56,467 nucleotides of DNA from an uncultured Schlesneria sp. Its GTDB lineage: Bacteria; Planctomycetota; Planctomycetia; Planctomycetales; Planctomycetaceae. This document shows positions 35,941 to 45,953 of the stretch, one piece after another. The stretch is taken from the NCBI GenBank assembly GCA_903834925.1, contig CAILLA010000302.1, positions 1-56,467 on the forward strand, read 5' to 3'. Below the pieces are notes generated by a model that saw nothing but the letters and a program-made list of their open reading frames with translations, did no database searches and was not told the DNA's origin. The translations under genes were made by a program, and so were the position numbers. The first letter of the stretch is position 1; each line of letters starts with the position of its first letter.

Positions 35941-37836
35941 TCATTGGATAGCAGCTGGATCGACGCGATCAATCAGTTTCCGTTTCGGGTCGCAGTAGTA
36001 GATCGAGCGATCGGGAAACGTGGCAACAATCTCTTTCATTTGGGTGATCCCCCGACGATAACGGGCGCGGAGAATCTCATCCGAAAGGCCGGGAGAATTC
36101 ACGACATAATCAATGTGCGTATCATCGGGATCGACTTCAATCAGCACGATCGCCGGCAAGTTCGTGACGTGTGCTTTTAACGAGCGATTGAATTCGGCGT
36201 ATTGCCGGCGCGGGTATCGCACTGACTTGAGCGCATTCGATATTCGAGGAATTCCCGTTGAAGCAATTCCAAATGATTTTAAGGGGAGATAATCACCCGT
36301 TAACGAGACGACCAGCATGACTGACCACCAGCCTGGCAATAACCAGCGGCCACTGATTTGCCAGTCGCGAAACAGCAGGTCCGTCGCCAGTCCCAGCATC
36401 AAACACAACAATGGTGCCGACTCGAAGACGTAATGCCAGCCCATGATCCCGGTATACCAATAGGGAAGATGCATGGCGTGCAGCGAGACAATCGCAAGCG
36501 CGACCGATGCCCACCTTCGGTCGTAGCGGAACATCATCCCGAGAACGATCACCGAACTGATCAATAGAGGCAGGAAATCAAAAGTCCACAGCCAGCTGGA
36601 CAACCATCGGTCGCGAACATTGACGATTGCAAGTTCTGGCGTGAGGTTCTTCGCCCATTGATCATAGGACTTGATAACCTTTGGCCCGACTTTCTGCTCG
36701 CCACGAGTCACGTTATTAAAGCCATAGACATGCCGCGGTGTGTAGATGTCGGTATAGAGCTGATAGGGGGAAATCTTTAACGAACCAGTCACGTCGCGAT
36801 GATAGGCCAGCATCACTGACCAGCCAATGACCAATGGGAGTCCCATCGCAACAAGGTTTCGAAGCCGAATTCGCCAATTGATCGGAAGACCGGAATCCTT
36901 CGCGAATAACAGCCAATAAAGAAAGGCGATGCCGAACGGCAGGCCGATTCCTGCGGCAGTTGCGGGCCTGCAGAGCATGGCAAAACTCAATCCACAGCCA
37001 GCAAAAAACGACTCTCGCGGCGCATGAGTTCGCTGCCATTTTACGAATGCCCACACAAAAATACCGAGGCCCACCAGTGTCGGTTGATGAGCCAACAAGA
37101 GATTGGAAAACATCGCAATCCCTGGCGACAACGCACACGCGAAACCACTCACGATACCAACTCGTAGTCGTCCAAGTTCATACCCTGTCCAGAAAACAAA
37201 CACGGATGCCAGAGCACTCGCCAGCCAGTAACCCCAATAGGGATGTCCAATGACAATCCAGGGAGCCAGCCACAAACCGGTTCCAGGGTAATACCGACTC
37301 GCCATGCGGCCTTCATTCAGAACATGCATCTGATCGAAAAGCTCGGGATGAGTCACATGGCTGGGAACTGAGAACCGGCCCATTAACAACGTCTTCGCCT
37401 GAAAAACATAGCTGTATTCATCATGGTACGCTGGCGGAAGTTCGACCATGCTTTCGCCAAGCAGATAACAGGTTGTCCACGACGTCAGCCCAATCAGAAT
37501 CGCAAAAAACCAGGCCCTGCGAAGCATCGCCACCGGCGGCAAATCCTCCACCGCTCGTACTGGTCGGCGACGCTCGATCATCCACAGCACAGGCGCAATG
37601 ACAAGCACCAGAAACTGAATCGTCGCCAACCTGGGATCCCACTCGGCGATCTCGTTCATCATCCCGAATACGCAAGCGACCAGCCCCAAAATCCAGGCAA
37701 GGGACTGAACCACGAACGGAACTCGTGCTGACAGTGGAGATGAGTTTTGTACAAGTGAAATCACGACAATCGAGTTCCAGAAAACCAGGGACGTCCGGCG
37801 AGTAACGAGTTTGGCGGGCATCTTCAATTCTCGCAA
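35941..37836 (-). CDS. Polytopic membrane protein, GT-C glycosyltransferase-like (ArnT/PMT layout)
   Basis: A 631-aa protein with about 11 membrane helices spread over residues ~20-530 and a soluble C-terminus. After the second to third helix it has HDEYSYVFQAKTLLMGR, an acidic motif in the first outer loop as in GT-C transferases of the ArnT/PMT type, which move a sugar from a polyprenyl phosphate. Donor and acceptor are unknown. The annotated start is 37836; the ATG at 37821 is a close alternative. Confidence 0.7.
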   Translation of the reverse strand: MRELKMPAKLVTRRTSLVFWNSIVVISLVQNSSPLSARVPFVVQSLAWILGLVACVFGMMNEIAEWDPRLATIQFLVLVIAPVLWMIERRRPVRAVEDLPPVAMLRRAWFFAILIGLTSWTTCYLLGESMVELPPAYHDEYSYVFQAKTLLMGRFSVPSHVTHPELFDQMHVLNEGRMASRYYPGTGLWLAPWIVIGHPYWGYWLASALASVFVFWTGYELGRLRVGIVSGFACALSPGIAMFSNLLLAHQPTLVGLGIFVWAFVKWQRTHAPRESFFAGCGLSFAMLCRPATAAGIGLPFGIAFLYWLLFAKDSGLPINWRIRLRNLVAMGLPLVIGWSVMLAYHRDVTGSLKISPYQLYTDIYTPRHVYGFNNVTRGEQKVGPKVIKSYDQWAKNLTPELAIVNVRDRWLSSWLWTFDFLPLLISSVIVLGMMFRYDRRWASVALAIVSLHAMHLPYWYTGIMGWHYVFESAPLLCLMLGLATDLLFRDWQISGRWLLPGWWSVMLVVSLTGDYLPLKSFGIASTGIPRISNALKSVRYPRRQYAEFNRSLKAHVTNLPAIVLIEVDPDDTHIDYVVNSPGLSDEILRARYRRGITQMKEIVATFPDRSIYYCDPKRKLIDRVDPAAIQ

Positions 37837-37955
37837 GCGGTGGACGTTCTCGGTCGGAAGTTCTCACTCGCCAGTTGACGAAGATGCCGGGGCACGGTAC
37901 GAACTGATTCGGTAAATTGCCATGAATACTTTTTCTCGACTGATGGAGTTTGCGG

Positions 37956-38438
37956 ATGTCGTCTGTCCCTGCTGGCAAACGAAGCTGGAAATGCCCGGAA
38001 TGCGGCGATGAATTACTGTTGTCGATTACTCAGCTTGACCCGATTGCGTGTGAAACTTGTCTCGCAAAAATGAAATCGGGAAGTAGCGCAGGGAGTGGGG
38101 CCGGGGGTGGTCTCACTCAGATGTCGGCCGGGCCGCTCAGTGTCTGGCAAGCATTACCGGAAACGGTGAAGCTGGGGATTGCCGCCGCGACGTTTCTAGT
38201 GGGCTTGCTGATGGGTTTGACCATGGGCTTTTTCGTTGGCAAAGCGACGGCACCCCGAGTCATTGCAGGGTCTGGAAACGTGATCGAAAAACAAAGCGGT
38301 GGGATCATTGAAGAAAAAGAAGAAGAACGTCCCGACCCGCCGGGTCCCGGTTATAAATGGGTTCGCGGACGAACCAAACAGGATGGCACTCGCGGCCCAG
38401 GCCACTGGGCGAAAGATCCTTTTTACAATAAGAAATAA
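37956..38438 (+). CDS. Zinc-ribbon membrane protein of unknown function
   Basis: A 160-aa protein with an N-terminal zinc ribbon (CPECGDEL, then CETCLAKM, about 18 residues apart), a Gly/Ser linker, one membrane helix at ~70-92 (LGIAAATFLVGLLMGLTMGF) and an acidic then basic tail. It is probably a small envelope protein; the function is not recognised. The ATG at 37956 follows GGAG by 8 bases, which is better than the TTG at 37950. It ends 16 bases before the oxidoreductase start, so the two may form an operon. Confidence 0.65.
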   Translation: MSSVPAGKRSWKCPECGDELLLSITQLDPIACETCLAKMKSGSSAGSGAGGGLTQMSAGPLSVWQALPETVKLGIAAATFLVGLLMGLTMGFFVGKATAPRVIAGSGNVIEKQSGGIIEEKEEERPDPPGPGYKWVRGRTKQDGTRGPGHWAKDPFYNKK

Positions 38439-38454
38439 GAAAGCAGTCGGAAAC

Positions 38455-39888
38455 ATGAGCCATAAACTTTCCCGTCGCCAATTTGTTCAATCCGCTGCTG
38501 CCATTGGGATTGGGCTTCCGACGATTCTGCCATCAGGAATCTTATCGGGAAAATCACCTAACGAAAAACTGGCGTTTGCCTGTATCGGAATGGGTGGCCA
38601 GATGCGCGGCTACCTGATCCCGGAACTCTCGAAAATCGACCAGCAAATCGTTGCCATTTGTGATGTCGACCAGCGTCAATGCGATAGCGCCAGGCAAATC
38701 AAAGGATTGTCCAGCGCCAAAGTCTATCACGACTACCGCGAGTTGCTCGAACAAGAAAAGGGGGTCGATGCAGTCATTGTCGCCACACCCGACCACTGGC
38801 ACGTCCCGGTTTGCCAGGCGGCTTTAGCTGCGGGTAAACACGTCTATTGTGAGAAGCCACTGGCTCATTCTGTCGCCGAATGTCGTGCCTTAGAGAAAAT
38901 GGCAAAAAGCAACCCCAAGCTGGCAACACAAACGGGAAACCAAGGCTGTTCCACAGAAGGCTTTCGCCGAAGCTTTGAAGTGATCCAATCCGGATTACTC
39001 GGACCAATCACCGAGGTTCATGTCTGGCACCCCTCACACAGCTGGCCCAACGGTGTTGATCGCCCCACAAGCAGCGATCCGATTCCGCAAGGACTCGACT
39101 GGGATTTCTGGCTCGGTGCCGCTCCGTCACGCCCCTATAACAATGAGATTTATCATCCAGGAAAGTGGCGAGGCTGGTACGATTTTGGTGGTGGTTCGAT
39201 TGCCGACTTCTGTTGCCACGGCTTTCAGCTTGCATTCCGGGCACTCGACCTGGATGCCCCTGTTCGCATCGAAGCGACAGGCGAAAACCTGGGGCACGAG
39301 TCATTCCCAACTCGCTGTACGATCACCTTCGACTTTGCCGCCAAGGGAAATCGAGGACCAGTCAAGCTGTACTTTTACTCGGGCGAAAAAAACCTTCCAC
39401 CCGAACACATTACGAAAGGCCCCGTCGGGACAACTGGCTGCTTAATCGTCGGCAGCGAAGGAACACTCTCAGCAGGGCTTTGGAACACGGACTGCAATAT
39501 CCGCCTGAAAGGTGCCACCGAATTCCGGGGCGCCGACCAACCCGAGGTCGCCAAAGTCGCGAAGACGCAGCCACGCATCGATACCGAAGTCCTCAAATGG
39601 GATCCGCGTAAAACTGCACAGGGCCAGCGGCCGCGATGGAGTCAGGTCAATAATTCGCACATGTTCGAATGGGTCCTTGCCTGTGCCGGTGATGCCAAAT
39701 CCTATTCACCGTTCGAGATCGGCGCACGTATCACCGAAGTCGGAATGCTTGGCGTGCTGGCATTACGAATGCAAAAACCAATCGAATGGAACGCAGAAAA
39801 ACGTCAGGCAACTGGCCTGCCCGAAGCCGACGCGATCATCGATCCAAAACCATCGACCGAGAAGTATTTACCCGGCACAGCCGGTTGA
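38455..39888 (+). CDS. Tat-exported Gfo/Idh/MocA-family oxidoreductase
   Basis: A 477-aa NAD(P)-dependent oxidoreductase. The N-terminus has a twin-arginine signal (SRRQFVQSAAA) at ~4-30. The Rossmann fold follows (AFACIGMGGQMRGYL, VAICDVD), then the EKP motif (HVYCEKPLAHS) and a GFO/IDH C-terminal domain (YDFGGGSIADFCCHG). Planctomycetes carry many Tat-exported members that presumably act on sugars or glycosides outside the cytoplasm; the substrate here is unknown. The start is set at 38455, because the frame extending back to 38299 overlaps the previous gene. Confidence 0.92.
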   Translation: MSHKLSRRQFVQSAAAIGIGLPTILPSGILSGKSPNEKLAFACIGMGGQMRGYLIPELSKIDQQIVAICDVDQRQCDSARQIKGLSSAKVYHDYRELLEQEKGVDAVIVATPDHWHVPVCQAALAAGKHVYCEKPLAHSVAECRALEKMAKSNPKLATQTGNQGCSTEGFRRSFEVIQSGLLGPITEVHVWHPSHSWPNGVDRPTSSDPIPQGLDWDFWLGAAPSRPYNNEIYHPGKWRGWYDFGGGSIADFCCHGFQLAFRALDLDAPVRIEATGENLGHESFPTRCTITFDFAAKGNRGPVKLYFYSGEKNLPPEHITKGPVGTTGCLIVGSEGTLSAGLWNTDCNIRLKGATEFRGADQPEVAKVAKTQPRIDTEVLKWDPRKTAQGQRPRWSQVNNSHMFEWVLACAGDAKSYSPFEIGARITEVGMLGVLALRMQKPIEWNAEKRQATGLPEADAIIDPKPSTEKYLPGTAG

Positions 39889-40102
39889 TGCGCGTCGGAT
39901 GATGGGATCAAAATAGGGCAATCATTCGCGCGTCGGCCAGGCGAGCCGGGATGCGTAAGCTCCCGGACTCTCCTTCTGGCGAAGTAATCCGATTGAAGCG
40001 ACTTTTTTTGGAAGTGCCTTGCTCAATCAAATGCTGCTTAAAGCAGTAGCAAAAAGACATCCCGGCTTTTTCATCAAATCGAATCGCACGATCTGCCCGC
40101 GA
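39889..40102. other. Intergenic stretch with GAGCCGGG-type repeat
   Basis: Between convergent genes lies GGCGAGCCGGGATGCGTAAG followed by CTCCCGG, which can fold (CCGGGA/TCCCGG). No gene is seen. A terminator role is possible. Confidence 0.35.
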
Positions 40103-41056
40103 TTAGGCATGAATTGTGATCGCAAATCCACCTGCAAAAAATGGCTCCGTCGGTAGCGAGTTGCCGGGCCTGATCGACGAGGCCCACAAGGTTGTAGTGA
40201 TCGCTAGATCGATCGAGCCTGACTTGGTCAAACCTTTGTAACCACCTGTTGAACCGGTCACTTTAAACTGAAACTGCGTCGGTAACGGGACAAACCCATG
40301 ATGTACGGCGCTCGTCAAACTCAACGTGACACTCCCCTGTGAATTTGTCAGCGTCAACGTTCCGGTTGCGTGACCAGTTTTCGTGAATCCGATCCCTTGA
40401 ATCGTTCCCTTAACATCCACTTGCCCCATAATCTCTAACGAGGCGGTTCCATCGGTCAGCTGATACGTTGCCGAATTCGAAGTGAAGTTTCCGGTCCCTA
40501 CTCCATTAAGAGCTGCAGTATCACTGATCTTCACGGAAAGAAATGTTGCGGTAAATGTCTGATTATTCGAGTGCTCGACCAGATGGATCGTACCAGTCAT
40601 CCGAATACTCGTGAAAGCACCGGTTCCACCGACGACCGAAAACTGAAAGTCTTTCGGAAGTGGTGCAAAGCTTTTTTGAGTTGGACCAACCAGTTGCAGT
40701 GTGAGACTTCCCTGACTGTTCGACAGGGTGATTTCACCATTCGCCTGTCCAAAAGCGATGTTGCCGAGGCCCTGGAGAGTTCCCTGTAACTGAACGTGCC
40801 CAAGCAAAGGAAGATTACCCTGACCCTGAAATGCGTTCGTCACTCCGGCATCAACACCGACAAAACTGAGAGAGCTGTACTTCCCTTGAACTGTCCCAAA
40901 AACAGGATAAACGTGGTTGAGCAACGGCGGCTCAACGGGCGTAACTGGAGCCGACTGATGAATGGCAACCAACGAAGTCGGAACAAGTCGATATTCAAGA
41001 ACTTCCGAAACATTGCCAAACTGTCGGCGTCTCATTTGTCGTCCGCTTGGTTTCAT
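40103..41056 (-). CDS. Surface-type protein with two internal repeats and an LEPR-like N-terminus
   Basis: A 317-aa protein I do not assign to a family. The N-terminus (RRRQFGNVSEVLEYRLVP) resembles the LEPRxLL export or sorting motif of planctomycete surface proteins. Then come two copies of an ~85-residue unit; both contain GTLxLxNSQGS(V/L)TL followed by F(A/V)PLPKDFQF or FVPLPTQFQF and a TGSTG-type turn. The units are beta-rich and Thr/Gly-heavy, like secreted binding or matrix proteins. The frame runs to a TTG at 41152, but the ATG at 41056 (MKPSGRQ) starts the motif. Confidence 0.6.
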   Translation of the reverse strand: MKPSGRQMRRRQFGNVSEVLEYRLVPTSLVAIHQSAPVTPVEPPLLNHVYPVFGTVQGKYSSLSFVGVDAGVTNAFQGQGNLPLLGHVQLQGTLQGLGNIAFGQANGEITLSNSQGSLTLQLVGPTQKSFAPLPKDFQFSVVGGTGAFTSIRMTGTIHLVEHSNNQTFTATFLSVKISDTAALNGVGTGNFTSNSATYQLTDGTASLEIMGQVDVKGTIQGIGFTKTGHATGTLTLTNSQGSVTLSLTSAVHHGFVPLPTQFQFKVTGSTGGYKGLTKSGSIDLAITTTLWASSIRPGNSLPTEPFFAGGFAITIHA

Positions 41057-41423
41057 GTCGTCAGTTATTCCGGTGATTGAATTCACGAAGTTTTTCAACA
41101 GTTGCCACGTTAATATGTTGACGACCTCTGTCGCAATATCACATTGCTTCAACTAAAGGTCTCGAGAGACAAAAGTCGTTACCAATGACAGACAATCGGC
41201 GAATTCCGCCTTACCGCAGTATCAATAACAATCCAAAAAACATTATTGGACGCCTCGCTCCGACGAAATCAAACATCGAACTGCGAAACGACAATTTCGG
41301 GGGCCATGTCTGAATTTTGGCTTTTCAATTTCATTTCGATTGCAGACGTGCCATGCGATAGATACATGCATCAACGCAAGGTTATACTGGCGAAAACACT
41401 CTTCTGAAGGAGAATTAACGATT
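41057..41423. other. Intergenic region between divergent genes
   Basis: No gene is seen. The promoters of the surface-type gene (minus) and the DUF1552 gene (plus) should be here. Apart from an A/T-rich segment at ~41220-41340, nothing stands out. Confidence 0.4.
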
Positions 41424-42689
41424 ATGGCTGATCAATCGCTGGCTCGATTACAGTCACATGCGATGTCGCGGCGAACATTTCTTCGCGGGGTCGGTGTCAC
41501 GCTCGCTCTCCCTTTTTTAGAGGCGATGCGACCGGCCTTTGCCGCCGAATCTTCAACAGAAATTCCGCGACGGATGGTGGCCATTGAAACGAATATGGGG
41601 ATCTTGCCTCAGTTCTTTTTCCCGGAAACTGCAGGCAGCGAATACCAACCTACACCCTACCTGCAACGACTTGCTGCCCATCGACAACAAATGACCGTTT
41701 TTTCGGGGGTCAGCCTACCTGGCGTGACCGGCGCGCACGCTGCCGAGCGATGTTTTCTCACCGGTACTCCGCACCCCGAACGAGGGGGCTTTCGCAACGG
41801 AGTTTCACTTGATCAATATGCCGCCGAACTGATCGGCCATCGAACAAGGTATCCGTCGCTGGTCCTGGCGATGAGTAACGAAAATCCGACACTCAGTTTT
41901 ACTCGCAGCGGTGCTCCGATTCCCGCCGAGAAGAGCCCGCGAAAACTGTTTCAAAAACTGTTCATGCAGGGCCGTCCCGAGGAAGTCGAAGCGAATGTCG
42001 AAGCCTTGCGGCAAGGACGCAGTACTCTCGACTTCGTCAGCGAACAATCGAAACGACTCAATCGGTCACTGAACCCCGCCGATCAGCACCGACTGGATCA
42101 ATATTTCACCGCAGTCCGCGAACTTGAACAACGGCTGCATAGTTCGCAGGAATGGGAACGCAAGCCCAAGCCGGTCGTCACTGCTAAGCCCCCAGAAGAT
42201 ATCGAAGACATCCGTCAGTTCGTCAACAAGACACGTTTAACGTTTGATGTTGTCAAACTGGCACTTGAGACCGACTCAACACGGATCGTTTCTCTATTCA
42301 TCGATACGACCGTAATTCACAACATCACACATCATGGAAACCGACCAGAGGTGTTAGACGAGTTGCGCAAACACGAAGAAGGCCAGTTTGATGTTTTGGC
42401 CGGTTTTCTGAAGTCACTGTCCGAAACTCCTGAAGAAGGTCAAACATTATTCGACCGGACAATGGTCCTGTACGGAACCTGCATGGGAAGCGCCAATTCC
42501 CATTCGAACGTCAATCTGCCGGTATTGATTGCCGGAGGTGGGTTCAAACATGGTCAGCATCTCGCGTTTGACACGGAAAATAATTACCCATTATCGAATC
42601 TGTATGTCTCAATGTTGCAGCGACTGGGCATTGAGACCGACAAATTCTCGACGGCAACCGGGACAATGAGGGGGCTGGAACTCGCATGA
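41424..42689 (+). CDS. Tat-exported DUF1552 protein
   Basis: A 421-aa protein with a twin-arginine signal (SRRTFLRGVGVTLALPFLEA) and the DUF1552 body (~40-415), related to alkaline-phosphatase-like folds. The conserved HAAERCFLTGTPHPERGG region and a late MVLYGTCMGSANSHSNVNLP stretch are visible. Function is unknown. AAGGAG lies 12 bases before the ATG at 41424; a frame back to 41340 has no such site. Its stop codon overlaps the DUF1592 start (ATGA). These two families are partners throughout Planctomycetes. Confidence 0.92.
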   Translation: MADQSLARLQSHAMSRRTFLRGVGVTLALPFLEAMRPAFAAESSTEIPRRMVAIETNMGILPQFFFPETAGSEYQPTPYLQRLAAHRQQMTVFSGVSLPGVTGAHAAERCFLTGTPHPERGGFRNGVSLDQYAAELIGHRTRYPSLVLAMSNENPTLSFTRSGAPIPAEKSPRKLFQKLFMQGRPEEVEANVEALRQGRSTLDFVSEQSKRLNRSLNPADQHRLDQYFTAVRELEQRLHSSQEWERKPKPVVTAKPPEDIEDIRQFVNKTRLTFDVVKLALETDSTRIVSLFIDTTVIHNITHHGNRPEVLDELRKHEEGQFDVLAGFLKSLSETPEEGQTLFDRTMVLYGTCMGSANSHSNVNLPVLIAGGGFKHGQHLAFDTENNYPLSNLYVSMLQRLGIETDKFSTATGTMRGLELA

Positions 42690-45316
42690 TTAAGCCGTTT
42701 TCCCACAGGAATTGCTTTCGGCAGATCTGTTGCTACCTGATCATGATGACGTTGGGGTCGGGTGCGGTACTGGCTGATCCGATGCCGTTTTTTCAGCAAC
42801 ATTGCACTGTGTGCCATGACGCCGGCACGAAATCTGGCGGACTGGATCTGACTTCATTGTCATCGGACCTTGCAATCCCTGAAACTTTTTCGAAATGGGT
42901 AAAAGTTCACGATCGTCTGGCGTCTGGTGAGATGCCTCCAAAGAAGCAGCCACGTCCTCCAGCAGACGATGTAAAGGGTCTTCTTGACAACTTACATCAG
43001 TCATTGATCGTTGCCGATCGGCTGCGACTGGAAGCTGCAGGTCGTACAGGATTACGACGTCTGACGCGAGCAGAATATGAGAACACCGTGCGAGATTTAT
43101 TCGATATGCCGGGACTCGCGCTCGCCGGTGAATTGCCTGCCGATGGATCGGCTTATGGATTCGATAAGAACAGCGAAGCTCTCGATATTTCACATGTCAA
43201 TCTGACAAAATATCTCGAGGCTGCTGATCATGCTTTGGATTATGCGATTGCAACACGACCTGATCCGCCAATGGTGCAGAAACGTCGCATTTCACTCTGC
43301 AATTCTGGTGGATTTGTGGCGCATGTCGTTCTCAATGGTGATGGAGTCCTGCTGGTCGATAAAAAGATTGACCCGGAATTTCCACCTTCGGGTGAACAAG
43401 GCCACATTGATGAGGGTGCCCACGAACGAATGGGAACGTTCGAGCGGGGCAGCAGCGTCGGTCTGTTTCGGCATGAAGACGAATCACTGAGTCCCTACTT
43501 TATCGATCATGTGACAATCTATCCCGGCCGCTATCGAGTGCGAACATCGTTATTCGCCTTCCAATGGGATCAGGGCGAAGTCTTGCCCGCACGAGGTACC
43601 GAAGCGGCACGGCTGTCCGTCGTGCAACTGACGGGTGACGGCCGCGGCGGCCAACACCCGAGCTATGTGCTCGGCTATTTTGATGCGCCGTCGTTGCAGT
43701 CGCAGGAACACGAGCTGATCACCTGGCTGAATTACAATGAATTGATTGGCTTTAATACCGCATCGCTCGCACCGCAAGCGAACTACTACAAAAAGAAACG
43801 TGCGATGGAATTCACGGGGCCGGGCATCGCCTGCGACTGGCTCGATATCGAAGGCCCCCTGCACGACGTCTGGCCACCTATAAGCCATCGTCGGCTTTTC
43901 GGCGAATTGCCGCTGGTCGAATTCAAGGCCGCAGACAATCCCAACGTCCGAGCGCCGCAAAGGAAAAACGTACGACAGTTGTCGGGAAAAAATCGACCGG
44001 ACCCCAACCTCGGTCTCTTTACCGTCCGTAGCGAAGACCCGATGAAGGATGCGGACCGTTTGCTTGCAGAATTCCTTCCAAAGGCTTTTCGACGACCAGT
44101 TCCGGATACCGTCAAACAGGATTATCTGGCACAACTCGCCGTTCGACTGCAAGCTGGCGACTGTTTCGAAACAGCCATGCGATGGGTCTATCGAGCGGCC
44201 TTGTGCTCGCCCGATTTTCTTTACCACATCGAACAGACGGGGAAGCTCGATCACGATGCGTTGGCTTGCAGACTCTCCTATTTTCTGTGGAACTCAATGC
44301 CGGATGAACGACTGATGGATCTGGCACGCACTGGCGAATTGGCGCATCCAGATGTCATCGATACCGAAGTCGAACGACTGCTCAATGACCCCAAATCCCA
44401 ACGATTCATTGATGATTTTCTCGGTCAATGGTTGAAGCTGCGTCAAATCGCCGCAAACGATCCTGATAAAAAACTTTATCCGGAATTCAATCCGTATCTT
44501 CAGGACTCAATGGTTGCCGAGACACGAGCCTATTTTCGTGAGCTCATTACAAGAAATCTGGATGCCAGCTACCTCGTCCGTTCTGACTTCGCGATGCTCA
44601 ATGAAAAACTTGCTGTTCATTATGGAATACAGGGCGTGTCCGGTTCTCAGATTCGTCGAGTTGCTTTGCCCGAGGGTTGCCCGCGTGGTGGATTCATCAC
44701 GCAAGCGGCCGTTTTAAAAGTAACCGCGAATGGGACGACAACATCGCCAGTTCCGCGCGGTGCATTCGTCATGGATCGTTTGCTGGGACAACCTCCAGAA
44801 CCTCCACCATCAAACGTAGCGGCGGTCGAACCGGATGTTCGCGGTACGACGACGATTCGTGAACAACTGGAAAAGCATCGCGCCAACCAAGTCTGCGCTT
44901 CGTGCCACGCCAAATTTGACCCGCCCGGTTTTGCGCTGGAATCGTTTGATGTGATTGGTGGGTTTCGAACTCGGTACCGTTCAATTGGTGATGGTCTGCC
45001 AGCAGAGCGGGGAGGAATCGACCCGGCAATCGGAATCAGCTTCAAACTGGGCCCTTTGGTCGACCCTCAAGGTGAATTGCCCGATGATCGACGGTTTCAA
45101 GACATTCTCGAATTTCAGCGACTGCTCGCTACCGATCCGGACCCATTGCTACGAAACCTGGCACGGCAATTGATTGTCTATTCCACGGGGCGACAAGTCG
45201 CATTCGGCGATCGTGATGAAATCGATTCCATCATCGCAAAGACTTTGAAAAATGGTGGAGGAATCCGCACGCTGATCCACGAAATCGTTCAAAGTCGATT
45301 GTTCCAATCGAATTAG
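42686..45316 (+). CDS. DUF1592/DUF1588-family protein with N-terminal haem-binding motif
   Basis: An 876-aa exported protein. After a hydrophobic segment (~12-30) it has a cytochrome-c-like motif HCTVCH (Cys40, Cys43, His44) in the PSCyt1 region. DUF1587, DUF1592 and DUF1588 units follow, with RRLTRAEYENTVRDLFD, then CASCHAKFDPPGFALESFD near ~735, and DUF1585 (LARQLIVYSTGR) at the end. It may transfer electrons outside the cytoplasm in the degradation of organic matter, but the reaction is unknown. It overlaps the DUF1552 gene by 4 bases (ATGA); the partner is usually downstream rather than upstream. Confidence 0.93.
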   Translation: MIKPFSHRNCFRQICCYLIMMTLGSGAVLADPMPFFQQHCTVCHDAGTKSGGLDLTSLSSDLAIPETFSKWVKVHDRLASGEMPPKKQPRPPADDVKGLLDNLHQSLIVADRLRLEAAGRTGLRRLTRAEYENTVRDLFDMPGLALAGELPADGSAYGFDKNSEALDISHVNLTKYLEAADHALDYAIATRPDPPMVQKRRISLCNSGGFVAHVVLNGDGVLLVDKKIDPEFPPSGEQGHIDEGAHERMGTFERGSSVGLFRHEDESLSPYFIDHVTIYPGRYRVRTSLFAFQWDQGEVLPARGTEAARLSVVQLTGDGRGGQHPSYVLGYFDAPSLQSQEHELITWLNYNELIGFNTASLAPQANYYKKKRAMEFTGPGIACDWLDIEGPLHDVWPPISHRRLFGELPLVEFKAADNPNVRAPQRKNVRQLSGKNRPDPNLGLFTVRSEDPMKDADRLLAEFLPKAFRRPVPDTVKQDYLAQLAVRLQAGDCFETAMRWVYRAALCSPDFLYHIEQTGKLDHDALACRLSYFLWNSMPDERLMDLARTGELAHPDVIDTEVERLLNDPKSQRFIDDFLGQWLKLRQIAANDPDKKLYPEFNPYLQDSMVAETRAYFRELITRNLDASYLVRSDFAMLNEKLAVHYGIQGVSGSQIRRVALPEGCPRGGFITQAAVLKVTANGTTTSPVPRGAFVMDRLLGQPPEPPPSNVAAVEPDVRGTTTIREQLEKHRANQVCASCHAKFDPPGFALESFDVIGGFRTRYRSIGDGLPAERGGIDPAIGISFKLGPLVDPQGELPDDRRFQDILEFQRLLATDPDPLLRNLARQLIVYSTGRQVAFGDRDEIDSIIAKTLKNGGGIRTLIHEIVQSRLFQSN

Positions 45317-45383
45317 TCACTGAAATAAGTCAACAACTTGCGGCAGGCGATAATCACTTCATCTGAATTGTAGCGAACAACAA

Positions 45384-45953
45384 ATGAGAAACGGTTTACA
45401 GGGTTACAGCTTTGCCTTTGTGTTTCTATTGGTTGCGGGTATCGGACTGGCCGACGAAAAATTGGCTGAACGATCAACCCTCAAACATCAGGTCACCGGC
45501 CTTTTCTCCAAGGATCGAATACCAGATCTGCAGAAGACCATGCAGAAATTGCCTGATATCGAACTGGTGAAAATCGACTTCGACACATCCGAAGCGGAGT
45601 TCCGCTACGACGCGGGGAAACTCTTTCCGAACGCGACTCCCGACCAGATTGTCGAACAGTTCGACAACTTGCTGCGAAACGCATCTCGACACACATTCGG
45701 CATCAAACCGATCTGCAAGACACCGCGTGAAAAATTGATGCTGGTCGAAATCCCCGTAGTGGGTCTCGATTGCAAAGCCTGTTGCCTGGCCGCTTACGAA
45801 GCCATCTACAAACTGGAAGGGGTCGAACGAGCCACAGCCAGCTTCAAAGACGGACTCGTCACAGCCTGGATTGATTCAGAAAAAACAGATCGAACGAAAC
45901 TCGAAGCGGCCCTGAAACAGCGAAACGTCACATTGAAAGACGGATCGCAGTGA
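45384..45953 (+). CDS. Exported protein with heavy-metal-associated-like domain
   Basis: A 189-aa protein with a signal peptide (~1-22). The C-terminal domain (~115-185) has the HMA fold pattern: GLDCKACCLAAYEAIYKLEG (a CxxCC metal site), then VERATASFKDG, then ALKQRNV. The N-terminal half (~25-110) has a similar strand-helix pattern but no Cys pair. A periplasmic metal-binding role is likely. The stop codon overlaps the GTG start of the chromate transporter gene (GTGA), so they are translated together. Confidence 0.72.
   Translation: MRNGLQGYSFAFVFLLVAGIGLADEKLAERSTLKHQVTGLFSKDRIPDLQKTMQKLPDIELVKIDFDTSEAEFRYDAGKLFPNATPDQIVEQFDNLLRNASRHTFGIKPICKTPREKLMLVEIPVVGLDCKACCLAAYEAIYKLEGVERATASFKDGLVTAWIDSEKTDRTKLEAALKQRNVTLKDGSQ

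Noticed and set aside
38299-38454. Longer N-terminus for the oxidoreductase
   Set aside because: It would overlap the previous gene and places the Tat signal internally.
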